64,000 nt of DNA from Planctomycetaceae bacterium (GCA_003233055.1 QIKP01000011.1:62001-126000); one strand, 5' to 3'. Positions 35,931 through 45,069 are shown, numbered from the stretch's first letter. Translations and numbers: made by a program. Notes: generated from the sequence alone by a model not told the origin.

Positions 35931-37565
35931 TTACGTGCTCTCAAACTCGCCCGCCTTGTAGGATGCCCAATAGGCGTTGAGTGCCTGCTTAACTTTACCG
36001 CTCAATAGATAAAGCCCGATGAGGTTCGGTATCGCCATCGACAAGATCATCAGATCGCTAAAGTCGAGAACGTTTTTAGCGTCAATGACGGCACCCAAAA
36101 AGACGGCCCCAAGAAACAGCAAACGGTAGGGCAAAGAAGCTTTGTGGCCAAACAGGTACGTCGCACAGCGTTCGCCATAGTACGACCACGAGATCATGGT
36201 GGAATAGGCGAATAGCAACACTGCGACCCCGAGGATGTACGGGAACCAAGTAACGGCCGAACCGAACGCCATGCTGGTGAGTGCTGCCCCCTCTTTTCCG
36301 GCGACGATTTGCTGATTGGCGGGATCGATGGCGACACCAGAAATGACGATGACCAAGCCGGTCATGGTGCAGATCAGCACGGTGTCGATGAAGGGTTCGA
36401 GAAGAGCAACAATTCCCTCTCGTACAGGATACTCCGTTCTTGCCGCAGAGTGGGCGATCGCAGCGGATCCAACACCGGCTTCGTTGGAAAAGGCAGCTCG
36501 TTTAATTCCCAGCATCGCGGCTCCGATCGCTCCGCCGTAGATGCTGTCCTTCGCCCAGGCAAGCTGAAAAATCTCGGCGAAAGCGTCGCCAATTTTGTCG
36601 AAGTTCATCAAGATGATCGCTCCTGCGGTGAGCACGTAAACTCCGCACATCAGTGGAACAATCTTCTCGGCCGTAGCGGCGATTCTCTTAATTCCGCCGA
36701 CAATGACAATGCCCACCAGTGCCGCCATCACGAGTCCATAGAGCCAACGATAGTCATTCACGGTCGCCGCATCGACCTGAAACGCTCTTACGATGGCCTC
36801 GTTCACTGCCAGGCGAGACTGCGAAACTTGAAACGCGCAGCCACCACCAAAAGAAGCGCCAATGCAGAGCACCGAGAAGAGTCCAGCAAGGAATAGCCCC
36901 AACCGACCGAATCCTAGTTCCTCCAACCCAACCGACAAGTAACGCATCGGTCCACCCAGCACGTGGCCATCTTTCTCCACTTTGCGGTACATCTGACCGA
37001 GGGTACATTCCGTAAACTTGCTGCTCATACCAAACAGCCCGCAGAGCACCATCCAGAAAACGGCGCCCGGTCCACCAATGCCTACCGCCACCGCCACGCT
37101 GCCAATGTTCCCCAAGCCAACAGTCGCCGAAAGCGCGCTCGATAGAGCTTGGAAATGAGAGACCTCTCCATCGGTATCCTGGTCGTCCGTGTCGTCATAG
37201 TCTCCTTTCGTCACACGCACCGCGTGCCAGAATGCCCGGAAGTTGATGAAGCCCATCCTTAGCGTTAGGAAGACAGCCCCGAGCGCGAGCCAAACAACAA
37301 CGGCCGGCATGGCAACTTTCGCACCGAATAGTGGTCCGAGGTCGTAGAACAGGAACGTCGCCATCGGCCCGACGATGTACTCTCCAAACCAATGGTCGAC
37401 CGACTTCATCCAGCCTCCCTCCCCCCCCTGCTCTCTAGCTGCGGGGATAGTCTCCCCATTCGCCTCTTGGGCTGAGCTGGTTCCAGTGGCTAGGAATGTG
37501 ATCAGAACGAACGTGAGCAGGAAGGGCACGTACCGGCTAGCGGATTGGGTCGACAAGCGAAACAT
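35931..37565 (-). CDS. sodium:alanine/glycine symporter (AGCS family)
   Basis: A 544-residue secondary transporter that takes up alanine or glycine with sodium. It starts with a cleavable signal (cut near SSAQEA), an odd feature for AGCS, then a soluble linker and about ten helices. Family blocks are ALSATVGLGNIGSVAVAV, GPGAVFWMVLCGLFGMSSKF and SNEAGVGSAAIAHSAA. The start at ATG 37565 is set by GGAGG just upstream. A structured 5' leader and a good sigma70 promoter precede it (listed separately), so expression may be riboswitch- or attenuation-controlled. Confidence 0.92.
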   Translation of the reverse strand: MFRLSTQSASRYVPFLLTFVLITFLATGTSSAQEANGETIPAAREQGGEGGWMKSVDHWFGEYIVGPMATFLFYDLGPLFGAKVAMPAVVVWLALGAVFLTLRMGFINFRAFWHAVRVTKGDYDDTDDQDTDGEVSHFQALSSALSATVGLGNIGSVAVAVGIGGPGAVFWMVLCGLFGMSSKFTECTLGQMYRKVEKDGHVLGGPMRYLSVGLEELGFGRLGLFLAGLFSVLCIGASFGGGCAFQVSQSRLAVNEAIVRAFQVDAATVNDYRWLYGLVMAALVGIVIVGGIKRIAATAEKIVPLMCGVYVLTAGAIILMNFDKIGDAFAEIFQLAWAKDSIYGGAIGAAMLGIKRAAFSNEAGVGSAAIAHSAARTEYPVREGIVALLEPFIDTVLICTMTGLVIVISGVAIDPANQQIVAGKEGAALTSMAFGSAVTWFPYILGVAVLLFAYSTMISWSYYGERCATYLFGHKASLPYRLLFLGAVFLGAVIDAKNVLDFSDLMILSMAIPNLIGLYLLSGKVKQALNAYWASYKAGEFEST

Positions 37566-37697
37566 CACAACCTCCAGGGGGTAATTACTATTCGGTCTCC
37601 CGCACACTTTGGACGGGGCTTCTTGGACTGGGCTTCCTCCCATGGAGACGACCGATCCAGGGGTTACCCTGAGCAGGTGCTGCAGCGCTAGCGGAAA
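37566..37697 (-). ncRNA. structured 5' leader of the AGCS gene, riboswitch candidate
   Basis: The roughly 130-nt leader can form nested stems: GGGTAA (plus strand 37579-37584) with TTACCC (37664-37669); CGGTCTCC (37593-37600) with GGAGAC-GA-CCG (37644-37654); and inside it two short hairpins (CCCG/CGGG and TGGG/CCCA types). The outer stem ends close to the ribosome binding site at 37571-37577. Glycine riboswitches precede such symporters in other bacteria, but I do not see their conserved core, nor that of any other class I know. Only the pairing is observed; ligand control is inferred. Confidence 0.4.
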
Positions 37698-37703
37698 GCG
37701 GAA

Positions 37704-37732
37704 TTTATAACCTATAACCCTAATCCGTACAA
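37704..37732 (-). promoter_or_regulatory. sigma70-type promoter of the AGCS gene
   Basis: Read on the minus strand, TTGTAC (37732-37727), a 17-bp spacer and TATAAA (37709-37704) form a near-consensus -35/-10 pair. Transcription would start near 37697, giving the leader described above. Confidence 0.55.
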
Positions 37733-37781
37733 TGCTTTACGGTGATTTGGCATGTCCGTGGACCATTATTCAAATAGCCCC

Positions 37782-37809
37782 TTGTCAATAATAGCAAAAG
37801 CCTTACTAT
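37782..37809 (+). promoter_or_regulatory. sigma70-type promoter of the sufR-like gene
   Basis: TTGTCA (37782-37787), a 16-bp spacer and TACTAT (37804-37809) match sigma70 consensus in five and four positions. It faces the Fe-S regulator gene, 95 bp from its ATG. An ATTATT/AATAAT inverted repeat (37765-37770 and 37787-37792) overlaps the -35 box and could be an autoregulatory site. Confidence 0.5.
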
Positions 37810-37903
37810 AGGGGTGGAGAGATAATGTGGGTGTGATGGGATGCAGCCCGATCGCCACAGCAGTTCCACCCTGACAGACAGACAAGGCAGGAGTCCATTA
37901 CCG

Positions 37904-38533
37904 ATGTTGGCCGTTACCACCGAATCCGACAAGGCGCTCATCAATCTTCTCCGCAAGGTGGAGTCGGCGAGCATCAGCGATTTGGTCGAGGCCACAGGCG
38001 TCACCGCCACGGCGGTTCGGCAGCGGCTCACGCGGCTGATGGACGAGGGGCTCGTCAGGCGAGAGGAAGTCGTCCGCGAGGGGCGCGGGCGACCAAGCCA
38101 TCGCTACTTGCTCACCAAACAGGGCCATCGCGCGGCAGGCGACAACTACGCCGAACTGGCGGAAGTCTTGTGGACAGAGATTCGCTCGATCGAAGATCCC
38201 GAAATTCGGACCGGATTGCTGAAGCGAATTGCGATGCAGTTGGCCGCACGATCGGGAGAACTTCCAGGCAAGACCCTTGAAGACAAAATGAACCAGCTCG
38301 TTGCCCTGATGGGCGGTCGGCAAGTGCCGTTTGAGGTCGATACTTCGGGCAAGCTTCCCGTGCTCACGGCGGTTGCCTGCCCTTACCCGGAACTCGTGGA
38401 ACAAGACCGCAGCATTTGTGCGATGGAAAAGATTCTGTTTTCCGAGATGCTTGGCCAACCGATGCACCTAACCGACTGCCGACCGAATGGCGATACGTGT
38501 TGTTCGTTTGAGGCGAGCGTATCGGGGCGATAA
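37904..38533 (+). CDS. SufR-like Fe-S cluster-sensing transcriptional regulator
   Basis: The 209-residue protein has an N-terminal winged helix (SISDLVEATGVTATAVRQRLTRL, then GRGRPSHRYLLT wing) and a C-terminal region with Cys at ACPYPEL, SICAMEK, LTDCRPNGDTCC, the arrangement that holds an Fe-S cluster in SufR-type repressors. It heads a run of suf genes, so autoregulation and control of the suf genes is likely. I chose ATG 37904 (MLAVTTES), with GGAG upstream; the longer frame at 37841 adds no domain. Confidence 0.85.
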   Translation: MLAVTTESDKALINLLRKVESASISDLVEATGVTATAVRQRLTRLMDEGLVRREEVVREGRGRPSHRYLLTKQGHRAAGDNYAELAEVLWTEIRSIEDPEIRTGLLKRIAMQLAARSGELPGKTLEDKMNQLVALMGGRQVPFEVDTSGKLPVLTAVACPYPELVEQDRSICAMEKILFSEMLGQPMHLTDCRPNGDTCCSFEASVSGR

Positions 38534-38616
38534 GAAGTTCAAGACCGCTAGGTTCGCGGTCCGACGGGGGCAGAGACGCCCACTCACCACTCATTCCCTA
38601 ACTACTAATTTTCACA

Positions 38617-39237
38617 ATGCCTGAACCATGGATTGAAGGCCGTTTTGAAGAGAACGTCATTGTTACGTCGGTCGAACAAGCGGTGAACTGGGCTCGTCAG
38701 TCGAGTATTTGGCCCATGACGTTCGGTCTGGCGTGTTGCGCCATCGAGATGATGGCAGCCGGTGCGAGCCGATTTGATATGGACCGCTTCGGTGCTGGTG
38801 CGTTCCGTGCGTCGCCTCGTCAGGCCGACCTGATGATCGTTGCCGGCACGGTGACTTACAAAATGGCAAGCCGCGTCCGCCGGCTCTACAACCTGATGCC
38901 CGACCCGAAGTTTGTGATCGCGATGGGAGCCTGCACCGTGGGTGGGGGGCCTTATTTCAAGTATGGATACCACGTGGTGAAAGGCGTCGACCTAGTGGTG
39001 CCGGTCGACGTCTATGTCCCTGGCTGCCCACCACGACCGGAGTCACTTTTGGAAGGATTGATGCGAATCCAAGACAAGATCAACGGCCATCGCATAGCGA
39101 GCAAGAACGATTCCCCCGGCTTCTTTGGCCCGGGCAACAAGATGGAAGACGAATTGCCAATTCCGCACCATTCGGGCTACGTTGATGCTCCCGCGAACGA
39201 AGCACCGTTGTTCGATCACCAGAAAATTACCAGCTAA
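38617..39237 (+). CDS. nuoB: NADH-quinone oxidoreductase subunit B (NuoB), isolated copy
   Basis: The 206-residue product has all features of the N2 [4Fe-4S] subunit: the CC pair in [18 protein letters not shown], the Cys in [12 protein letters not shown], and [14 protein letters not shown]. Residue 170 onward is a non-conserved acidic tail. The gene lies between the SufR-like gene and sufC, 67 bp before sufC, with no other nuo gene in the window. It may supply Complex I from a distance, or another cluster-binding role. Confidence 0.93.
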   Translation: MPEPWIEGRFEENVIVTSVEQAVNWARQSSIWPMTFGLACCAIEMMAAGASRFDMDRFGAGAFRASPRQADLMIVAGTVTYKMASRVRRLYNLMPDPKFVIAMGACTVGGGPYFKYGYHVVKGVDLVVPVDVYVPGCPPRPESLLEGLMRIQDKINGHRIASKNDSPGFFGPGNKMEDELPIPHHSGYVDAPANEAPLFDHQKITS

Positions 39238-39304
39238 CTTCCATGGAGCGCCCAGCCGAAGAGGCGGGGGCTAGTACGGGATAAACCAGAAAGCGAAACA
39301 GACC

Positions 39305-40138
39305 ATGACCGAGACCCTGAAAATCGCCGACCTGCATGTGGCCGTCGAAGGCAAGCCGATCCTGCGCGGCGTGAATCTGACGATCCGCCGCGGCGAGACG
39401 CACGCCCTGATGGGGCCAAATGGCTCTGGCAAAAGCACCCTGGGCAATGCCGTCATGGGGCACCCGAGTTACGAAGTGACCGGCGGCACGATCGAGCTCA
39501 ACGGCGAGAACGTCCTTGAGTGGGACGCTTCGGAACGGGCCCGGGCAGGCATCTTCATGGCGTTCCAGCGGCCCATGTCGATCCCTGGCGTCAAGATGGC
39601 CGACTTCCTTCGCCATGCCGCGACCAACGTCCGCAACCCTGACCGCAAGGAAGGGGCCGACCTGATTCCGATGCGGGAATTCCGCAAAGAACTCAAAGAG
39701 AAAATGGCCGACCTGCGGATGGACGTGGAGTTCGCCCGGCGTTACGTCAACGATGGCTTTTCGGGCGGCGAGATGAAGCGGGCAGAGATTTTGCAACTCG
39801 CCATGCTCCGCCCGAAGTTTGCCATTCTCGACGAAACCGACAGTGGGCTGGATGTCGATGCGGTCAAGCTCGCAAGCCAAAGCATCGCGCAAATTAGCCA
39901 AGAGACCGACAAGGGCCAAGAAATGGGCATCTTGATCATCACCCATCACGACAAACTGCTCGACCAGAACACGCCCGACTTCACCCATGTGATGCTTGGC
40001 GGCAAGATCGTCGAGACAGGCGGAGTAGAACTCGCCCGCGAGCTCTACACGGAAGGCTACGACCGGGTCCGCGCCGCCCATCCCGATGCGGCAAAATTAG
40101 AAGCCGAGTTGCAAGAGAACGATGCCGTTGCCGTTTGA
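39305..40138 (+). CDS. sufC: Fe-S cluster assembly ATPase SufC
   Basis: SufC is the ATPase of the SufBCD scaffold. The 277-residue protein has Walker A GPNGSGKST, the signature FSGGEMKRAEI, Walker B FAILDETDSGLD and the His of THHDK. It is slightly longer than usual, with a short C-terminal tail rich in Ala and Glu. It is co-oriented with sufB and sufD. Confidence 0.95.
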   Translation: MTETLKIADLHVAVEGKPILRGVNLTIRRGETHALMGPNGSGKSTLGNAVMGHPSYEVTGGTIELNGENVLEWDASERARAGIFMAFQRPMSIPGVKMADFLRHAATNVRNPDRKEGADLIPMREFRKELKEKMADLRMDVEFARRYVNDGFSGGEMKRAEILQLAMLRPKFAILDETDSGLDVDAVKLASQSIAQISQETDKGQEMGILIITHHDKLLDQNTPDFTHVMLGGKIVETGGVELARELYTEGYDRVRAAHPDAAKLEAELQENDAVAV

Positions 40139-40244
40139 ACCGAAAAGACGAGGGGGCATGGAAATGGCCCCAACCCAAACAACGAAACAAACGACAAATA
40201 ACTGATCCTTGGTGCGTTGCAAGCACCCCCCAAAGGAAACGACC

Positions 40245-41666
40245 ATGGCTACCGACGTACTACCAACCACCAACGCATCGACCGACAGCATTGGCGAAAT
40301 CAACAAATACAACTTCGTCACGCCGACCACTGGTGTGTTTAAAGCCCGCAAGGGAATCGACGCCGAGATCGTCGCCCAGATTTCTGAGATGAAAGGGGAG
40401 CCGGCATGGATGCGCGAGTTTCGGCTCGAAGCGTTCGAGATATTTGAGTCCAAGCCGATGCCAAACTGGGGGGGAGATATCAGTCTCGACTTCCAGGACA
40501 TCTACTACTATCTAAAACCGACTAGCGAGCAAGGCAAAACCTGGGACGATGTGCCGCAGGAAATTAAGGAGACTTTCGAGAAGCTCGGCATCCCCGAGGC
40601 GGAGCGGAAGTACCTGGCCGGTGTCAAAGCGCAGTTTGAGAGTGAGGTCGTCTACGGCTCACTCCAAGAAGACCTCGCCGAGAAAGGGGTCATCTTCACC
40701 GACACCGACACCGCCGTGAAAGAGCATCCCGACCTGCTTCGGGAGTATTTTGCCACGATCATCCCACCACACGACAACAAATTTGCCGCGCTCAACTCGG
40801 CGGTCTGGTCAGGCGGGTCGTTTATTTACATCCCTCCCGGCGTAAAAATCGAATTTCCGCTGCAAGCCTACTTCCGCATCAATGCCGAGAACATGGGGCA
40901 GTTTGAACGGACCCTGATCATCGTCGACGAAGGGGCCGAGGTTCACTACGTCGAGGGCTGCACCGCTCCGATGTACACGACCGAAAGCCTCCATTCAGCC
41001 GTGGTCGAAGTTGTCGTCAAGAAAAACGGGCGCTGCCGCTACACGACGATCCAAAACTGGGCAAACAACATCTACAACCTCGTCACCAAGCGGGCGATGG
41101 CCTATGAGAACGCTCTGATGGAATGGGTCGACGGCAACCTTGGCAGCAAGCTGACGATGAAATACCCCGCCGTTTACATGATGGAGCCTGGTGCTCGGGG
41201 CGAGATTCTTTCGATCGCCTTCTCGTCGACTGGCCAGCACCAAGACGCCGGCGCGAAGCTGGTCCACTGCGCTCCAAATACCTCCGGTCGGATCATCTCG
41301 AAGAGCATCAGCAAAAATGGCGGTCGCAGCAGCTATCGTGGATTGTGCAAAGTCGAAGATGGAGCGGTCGGCTCGAAAAGCAGTGTTGTCTGCGACGCAC
41401 TGATTCTCGATCCCGAGAGCCGAAGCGACACTTACCCATACATCGAAGTGGAAGAACGCGATGTTCAAATCGAACATGAGGCGAGTGTCTCGCGCATCGG
41501 CGAGGAGCAACTCTTCTATCTGATGAGCCGAGGACTGACCGAAGCCGAGGCAAGCTCGATGATCGTGAGCGGCTTCATCGAGCCGCTGATTAAAGAACTG
41601 CCGATGGAATACGCAGTAGAAATGAACCGACTGATCGAACTGCAAATGGAAGGCAGCGTAGGGTAG
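40245..41666 (+). CDS. sufB: Fe-S cluster assembly protein SufB
   Basis: SufB is the main scaffold subunit on which the cluster forms. The 473-residue product has [16 protein letters not shown]-like block (here [13 protein letters not shown]), EGCTAPMY, the [10 protein letters not shown] region and the C-terminal [21 protein letters not shown]. The start at ATG 40245 is supported by AAAGGAA upstream; an earlier frame start at 40209 adds 12 residues. Confidence 0.95.
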   Translation: MATDVLPTTNASTDSIGEINKYNFVTPTTGVFKARKGIDAEIVAQISEMKGEPAWMREFRLEAFEIFESKPMPNWGGDISLDFQDIYYYLKPTSEQGKTWDDVPQEIKETFEKLGIPEAERKYLAGVKAQFESEVVYGSLQEDLAEKGVIFTDTDTAVKEHPDLLREYFATIIPPHDNKFAALNSAVWSGGSFIYIPPGVKIEFPLQAYFRINAENMGQFERTLIIVDEGAEVHYVEGCTAPMYTTESLHSAVVEVVVKKNGRCRYTTIQNWANNIYNLVTKRAMAYENALMEWVDGNLGSKLTMKYPAVYMMEPGARGEILSIAFSSTGQHQDAGAKLVHCAPNTSGRIISKSISKNGGRSSYRGLCKVEDGAVGSKSSVVCDALILDPESRSDTYPYIEVEERDVQIEHEASVSRIGEEQLFYLMSRGLTEAEASSMIVSGFIEPLIKELPMEYAVEMNRLIELQMEGSVG

Positions 41667-41695
41667 CTTGCTGACCCACGAAGGAGGAGAAACGA

Positions 41696-42247
41696 ATGTC
41701 GACAGAAGCAACCACGGACACCTTGATCGCCCAGCTTTACGCGGTAGACGGCAAGGCGGAGATCGTTGGCGGGAAAATCACAATTATGGGCCCAACCGGT
41801 GACATGCCAAGTAGTGCGGGTTTCGCCATTACAGTTAGCCTTTGCAATTTTTCCAAGATTCACGGCGGGCGCGCCTACACGGACAATGTGGCTTATGTCG
41901 TCGACCTGCCGCACCGAAAGTCGCTGAGCCCGGACTCCTCGTACTACACGGGCCCTCGCAGCCAAATGAAGTTTTTACCACAGGCACCCGACTTCGCCGC
42001 CGAAGTCCGTAGCGAGAACGACTACGGTTCCGCAGCCGAGCAGGCGATGACCGAAAAACGGGCGGACTACTTTGCCGCAGGCACCAAAGTGGTGTGGGAT
42101 GTCGACCTATTAAGCGACGACGCGGTCGTACGAGTCTATCGCAACGGCTCGACCGAGCCCGACGCCGTCTATTGCCGAGGTGAGTTGGCGGAATCCGAGC
42201 CCGCCGTGTCAGGCTGGACGATGCCGGTCGATGAATTATTTGAATAG
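41696..42247 (+). CDS. Uma2 family endonuclease-like protein (1)
   Basis: The 183-residue product matches the Uma2/DUF820 group: a PD-(D/E)xK-type core with PDFAAEVRSENDYGSA, KRADYFAAGTKVVWDVD and a C-terminal GVTF-free ending. These proteins are abundant in cyanobacteria and planctomycetes and have no settled role. It starts 29 bp after sufB with AGGAGGAG upstream. Its stop codon is the first three bases of the 90-bp repeat, so the gene and repeat may have arrived together. Confidence 0.8.
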   Translation: MSTEATTDTLIAQLYAVDGKAEIVGGKITIMGPTGDMPSSAGFAITVSLCNFSKIHGGRAYTDNVAYVVDLPHRKSLSPDSSYYTGPRSQMKFLPQAPDFAAEVRSENDYGSAAEQAMTEKRADYFAAGTKVVWDVDLLSDDAVVRVYRNGSTEPDAVYCRGELAESEPAVSGWTMPVDELFE

Positions 42248-42334
42248 AGCAGTGATCACTCGGATGTTCCGCTAAGGCAATCGTTTGACGCTGAAATAGC
42301 AGCGCCGTGACCGGAACATGCGTGTGCGGCTCGC
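42245..42334. repeat. 90-bp palindromic dispersed repeat, copy 1
   Basis: The sequence matches 49654-49743 at 89 of 90 positions (single difference T at 42286, G at 49695). It contains AGTGATCACT, an ATGTTCCG/CGGAACAT inverted pair and a CGCTG-N6-CAGCG hairpin, so it can fold well. It begins with the stop codon of the Uma2 gene and precedes sufD. Confidence 0.9.
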
Positions 42335-42367
42335 ACCGTGACCGGAACATGCGTGTGCGGCTCGCAC
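42306..42367. repeat. 31-bp tandem duplication
   Basis: Two identical 31-bp units (42306-42336 and 42337-42367) start with CGTGACCGGAACATG. The first is the right end of the 90-bp repeat, so the end of the element has been duplicated. The second copy at 49654 has only one unit. Confidence 0.9.
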
Positions 42368-42402
42368 TAAGAACGAAGTCAGAACACAGGACGACCCAAC
42401 GG

Positions 42403-43740
42403 ATGATGACAGCGACAGCCATCCAAGGCTTTACTCAAGTTGATTTTGATGCATTCCTTGCCCTGCGCGCCGAGGAACCGGCATGGCTTACAACATTACG
42501 TAAGGACGCATGGCAGCGATTCGAGGCACTCGACTGGCCCGCCCGCAACGAGGAGGAATGGTCGCGGACCGACATTCGGCTCTTCCACCTCGATAGGTTT
42601 GCGATGCCAACCACCTCGGACGTGGCACCTCCGCTTGCGCCTGGTTTGCTCACGCACGATGTCGATCTGGCTGGACAACTCATTGGCTACAACAGCCAAG
42701 CGGCGACCGAATCACTGGCGGAAGAAATTGCCAGCCAAGGCGTGTTGTTTGGTAGCCTCGACCGATTGGTCATCGAGCAGGGTGACTTGCTGAGGCCTTA
42801 TTTCGATCGGGAAGTGGTCAACCGATCGAAGGACAAATTCGCTGCCCTTCATGCCGCCTGCTGGAGCGGAGGAACGCTGCTCTACGTTCCTAAGGGGGTC
42901 GCCATGGAAAAACCTTTCCACGCACTCTCGGCACTAGGCGATGGTGGCATCGATCTCTCCAAGACCCTGGTCATCCTGGGCGACGGTGCCGAGGCGACCT
43001 TGCTCACCGAAACCGCCAGCACCTCCGAGACAGACTCAGGGCTCCATTGCGGTTCGATTGAATTGATCGTCGAGCCGGAAGCCAAGCTCCGTTACGTCAA
43101 CTTGCAGAATTGGTCGAAGGGCGTTTGGCATTTTGCGCACCAAAAGGCGACGGTCGATCGCAACGCCACGCTGCAATGGACCATCGGCGCGCTCGGTGCG
43201 AAGCTGGCAAAAGTCAACCAAGAAGTCGCTCTGACGGGGCCCGACGCCGAGGTGCAGGTCAACGGCGTGATGTTCACCGAGGGTCGGCAGCATCTTTCCT
43301 ACAATACTCACCAGCACCACCAAGCCCCTTACTGCCGGAGTGACTTGCTCTACAAGTCGGCCCTGCAAGATCGAGCTCGAACGGTTTGGCGAGGGATGAT
43401 CAAGGTCGATGTTGCCGCGCAGCGAACCGATGCGTATCAACGAAACGACAACCTGATGCTCGCACCGACCGCGCGAGCCGACTCGATTCCGGGTCTCGAA
43501 ATCGAAGCGGACGACGTCCGCTGCACCCATGGCAGCACGTCGGGTCGCGTCGACGAGTCGCAGGTCTTCTATGCCATGACTCGCGGTTTCACGCGCACCG
43601 AGGCAGTGCGGATGATTGTCGCCGGGTTCTTCCAGCAGGTCTTCGACCGGATTTCGATCGAGTCGGTCCGCGTGGCACTCGGCGAGGCGATCGCCCAGCG
43701 GGTGCAAGATTTGGATCAACCAACGCCTTCTGCCAACTGA
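42403..43740 (+). CDS. sufD: Fe-S cluster assembly protein SufD
   Basis: SufD partners SufB in the scaffold. The 445-residue product has NEEEWSRTDIRLF near the start, WSGGTLLYVPKGVAMEKPF, the beta-helix core and the C-terminal HGSTSGRVDESQVFYAMTRG with EAVRMIVAGFF. I chose ATG 42403 (MMTATAIQG) because upstream the frame runs through the tandem repeat. It is 10 bp before the Rieske gene. Confidence 0.93.
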   Translation: MMTATAIQGFTQVDFDAFLALRAEEPAWLTTLRKDAWQRFEALDWPARNEEEWSRTDIRLFHLDRFAMPTTSDVAPPLAPGLLTHDVDLAGQLIGYNSQAATESLAEEIASQGVLFGSLDRLVIEQGDLLRPYFDREVVNRSKDKFAALHAACWSGGTLLYVPKGVAMEKPFHALSALGDGGIDLSKTLVILGDGAEATLLTETASTSETDSGLHCGSIELIVEPEAKLRYVNLQNWSKGVWHFAHQKATVDRNATLQWTIGALGAKLAKVNQEVALTGPDAEVQVNGVMFTEGRQHLSYNTHQHHQAPYCRSDLLYKSALQDRARTVWRGMIKVDVAAQRTDAYQRNDNLMLAPTARADSIPGLEIEADDVRCTHGSTSGRVDESQVFYAMTRGFTRTEAVRMIVAGFFQQVFDRISIESVRVALGEAIAQRVQDLDQPTPSAN

Positions 43741-43750
43741 GCCACCCACG

Positions 43751-44077
43751 ATGCCCGATTTCATAGCTGTTGCGAGACCTTCGGACCTAAGCGATCCTGG
43801 ATCCCTGCTGGTCGAGGTCGAGGAAAGCCTCATCGTATTGATCCACGCGGGTGGCCAGTTTTATGCGCTCGACGACGTTTGCACGCACGATGGGGGGCCT
43901 CTGAGCAATGGCGAAGTCGACGTAGCAGGTTGCACGATTGCCTGCCCCAGGCATGGTGCGAAGTTTGACTTAGCAACCGGTGCCGCCAAGACGATGCCGG
44001 CGACGAAACCGACCCTCGCTCACGAAGTGAAGGTGGAAGAGGGGCAAATTTGGGTTCGACTGTCCGGCCAAGATTGA
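43751..44077 (+). CDS. Rieske-type [2Fe-2S] ferredoxin
   Basis: The 108-residue soluble protein has the Rieske ligands CTHDGG and CPRHGAKFD. Similar non-haem-oxygenase-type ferredoxins sit in suf operons of Actinobacteria, where they may supply electrons for cluster assembly or repair. The ATG at 43751 begins right at the domain; the longer open frame upstream overlaps sufD and is discarded. Confidence 0.93.
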   Translation: MPDFIAVARPSDLSDPGSLLVEVEESLIVLIHAGGQFYALDDVCTHDGGPLSNGEVDVAGCTIACPRHGAKFDLATGAAKTMPATKPTLAHEVKVEEGQIWVRLSGQD

Positions 44078-44108
44078 TTGGAAGCCTAATAGGGCGTATG
44101 CTAGAAGT

Positions 44109-44705
44109 ATGATGTCTGCTGCAAAAAAGCTGAACAGCCTAACGGTCGACGAGTACCTAGCCGGTGAAATGGCTTCCGAAACGAAGCACGAATACCTGGG
44201 GGGAATCGTGCATGCGATGGCTGGTGCGAGCAATCGGCACAACCTCATCGAAAGCAATACGCTCGTCACTCTTTCTAACGGCCTGCGAGGCAAACCCTGC
44301 GGGGTATGGAATTCCAACACGAAAATTCGTGTTCAACTTCCGACGCAGACTCGTTTTTACTACCCCGACACATCGGTAGTCTGCCAGGAGAACCCAGACG
44401 ACGACACTTACCAGGACCTGCCAGTAGTGATTGTCGAGGTTTTGTCGAAAAGTACGCGGCGGACGGACGAAGTCGAGAAGCAAGAGGCCTATCAAACGAT
44501 TCCAAGCCTCCGCGTCTACCTGCTTGTCGAGCAAGAGTCTGCCGAGGTAACCGTTTATCGGCGGACAGAGGAAGGATTTGAGAAAGAGGTCTACACTGGA
44601 ATCGACGCGACGATTCCTTTAGCCGAAATCGATACCGAATTGGCACTCCTGAACATTTACGACGGCGTTACGTTTTCGCCAGAACCTGACCACACGCTTC
44701 GCTAG
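44109..44705 (+). CDS. Uma2 family endonuclease-like protein (2)
   Basis: The 198-residue protein is a full Uma2/DUF820 member: LTVDEYLAGEM, the HEYLGGIVHAMAG block, FYYPDTSVVC, PVVIVEVLSKSTRRTDEVEK (Asp, Glu and Lys of the nuclease-like core), YQTIPSLRVYLLVEQ. It is a different subtype from the first Uma2 gene 2 kb upstream. It stands alone with 30 bp gaps in the suf series. The role is unknown. Confidence 0.85.
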   Translation: MMSAAKKLNSLTVDEYLAGEMASETKHEYLGGIVHAMAGASNRHNLIESNTLVTLSNGLRGKPCGVWNSNTKIRVQLPTQTRFYYPDTSVVCQENPDDDTYQDLPVVIVEVLSKSTRRTDEVEKQEAYQTIPSLRVYLLVEQESAEVTVYRRTEEGFEKEVYTGIDATIPLAEIDTELALLNIYDGVTFSPEPDHTLR

Positions 44706-44751
44706 CAATCCCACCAAGGCTTACTCAGATTTCGAGGCCGGAGACTCCAAC

Positions 44752-45069
44752 ATGCCAATTGCTGAAGACACCATTCGCGAAGCGCTCAAAGAGGTCATTG
44801 ACCCGGAGCTGTTTGTCAATATCGTCGACCTTGGTTTGATCTACGAGATCAAGCAGATGGAAGGGGACGAGGGGGCCAACAACGTCGAGGTGGCGATGAC
44901 ACTCACGAGCCCCGCCTGCCCCGCAGGTCCGCAACTGGTTGCCCAATCGAAAGAGGCGGTGGCGAAACTCGAAGGGGTCGACGAGGTGGCGATCCAACTC
45001 GTCATGACCCCGCCTTGGACGCCCGACTGCATGACCGAAGACGCACGCGACCAACTCGGGATATTCTAG
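44752..45069 (+). CDS. SufT/MIP18-type Fe-S maturation factor (DUF59)
   Basis: The 105-residue product matches the DUF59/PaaD-like family: VIDPELFVNIVDLGLIYEI, the LTSPACPAGP Cys motif and the VMTPPWTPD block. Such SufT-like proteins help mature Fe-S enzymes. It is the last suf-type gene, and the C1-cofactor genes follow after 12 bp, so it could be cotranscribed with them. Confidence 0.9.
   Translation: MPIAEDTIREALKEVIDPELFVNIVDLGLIYEIKQMEGDEGANNVEVAMTLTSPACPAGPQLVAQSKEAVAKLEGVDEVAIQLVMTPPWTPDCMTEDARDQLGIF

Noticed and set aside
37566-37697. Glycine riboswitch upstream of the AGCS gene
   Set aside because: The leader is structured but lacks the conserved glycine aptamer core, so no class is assigned.
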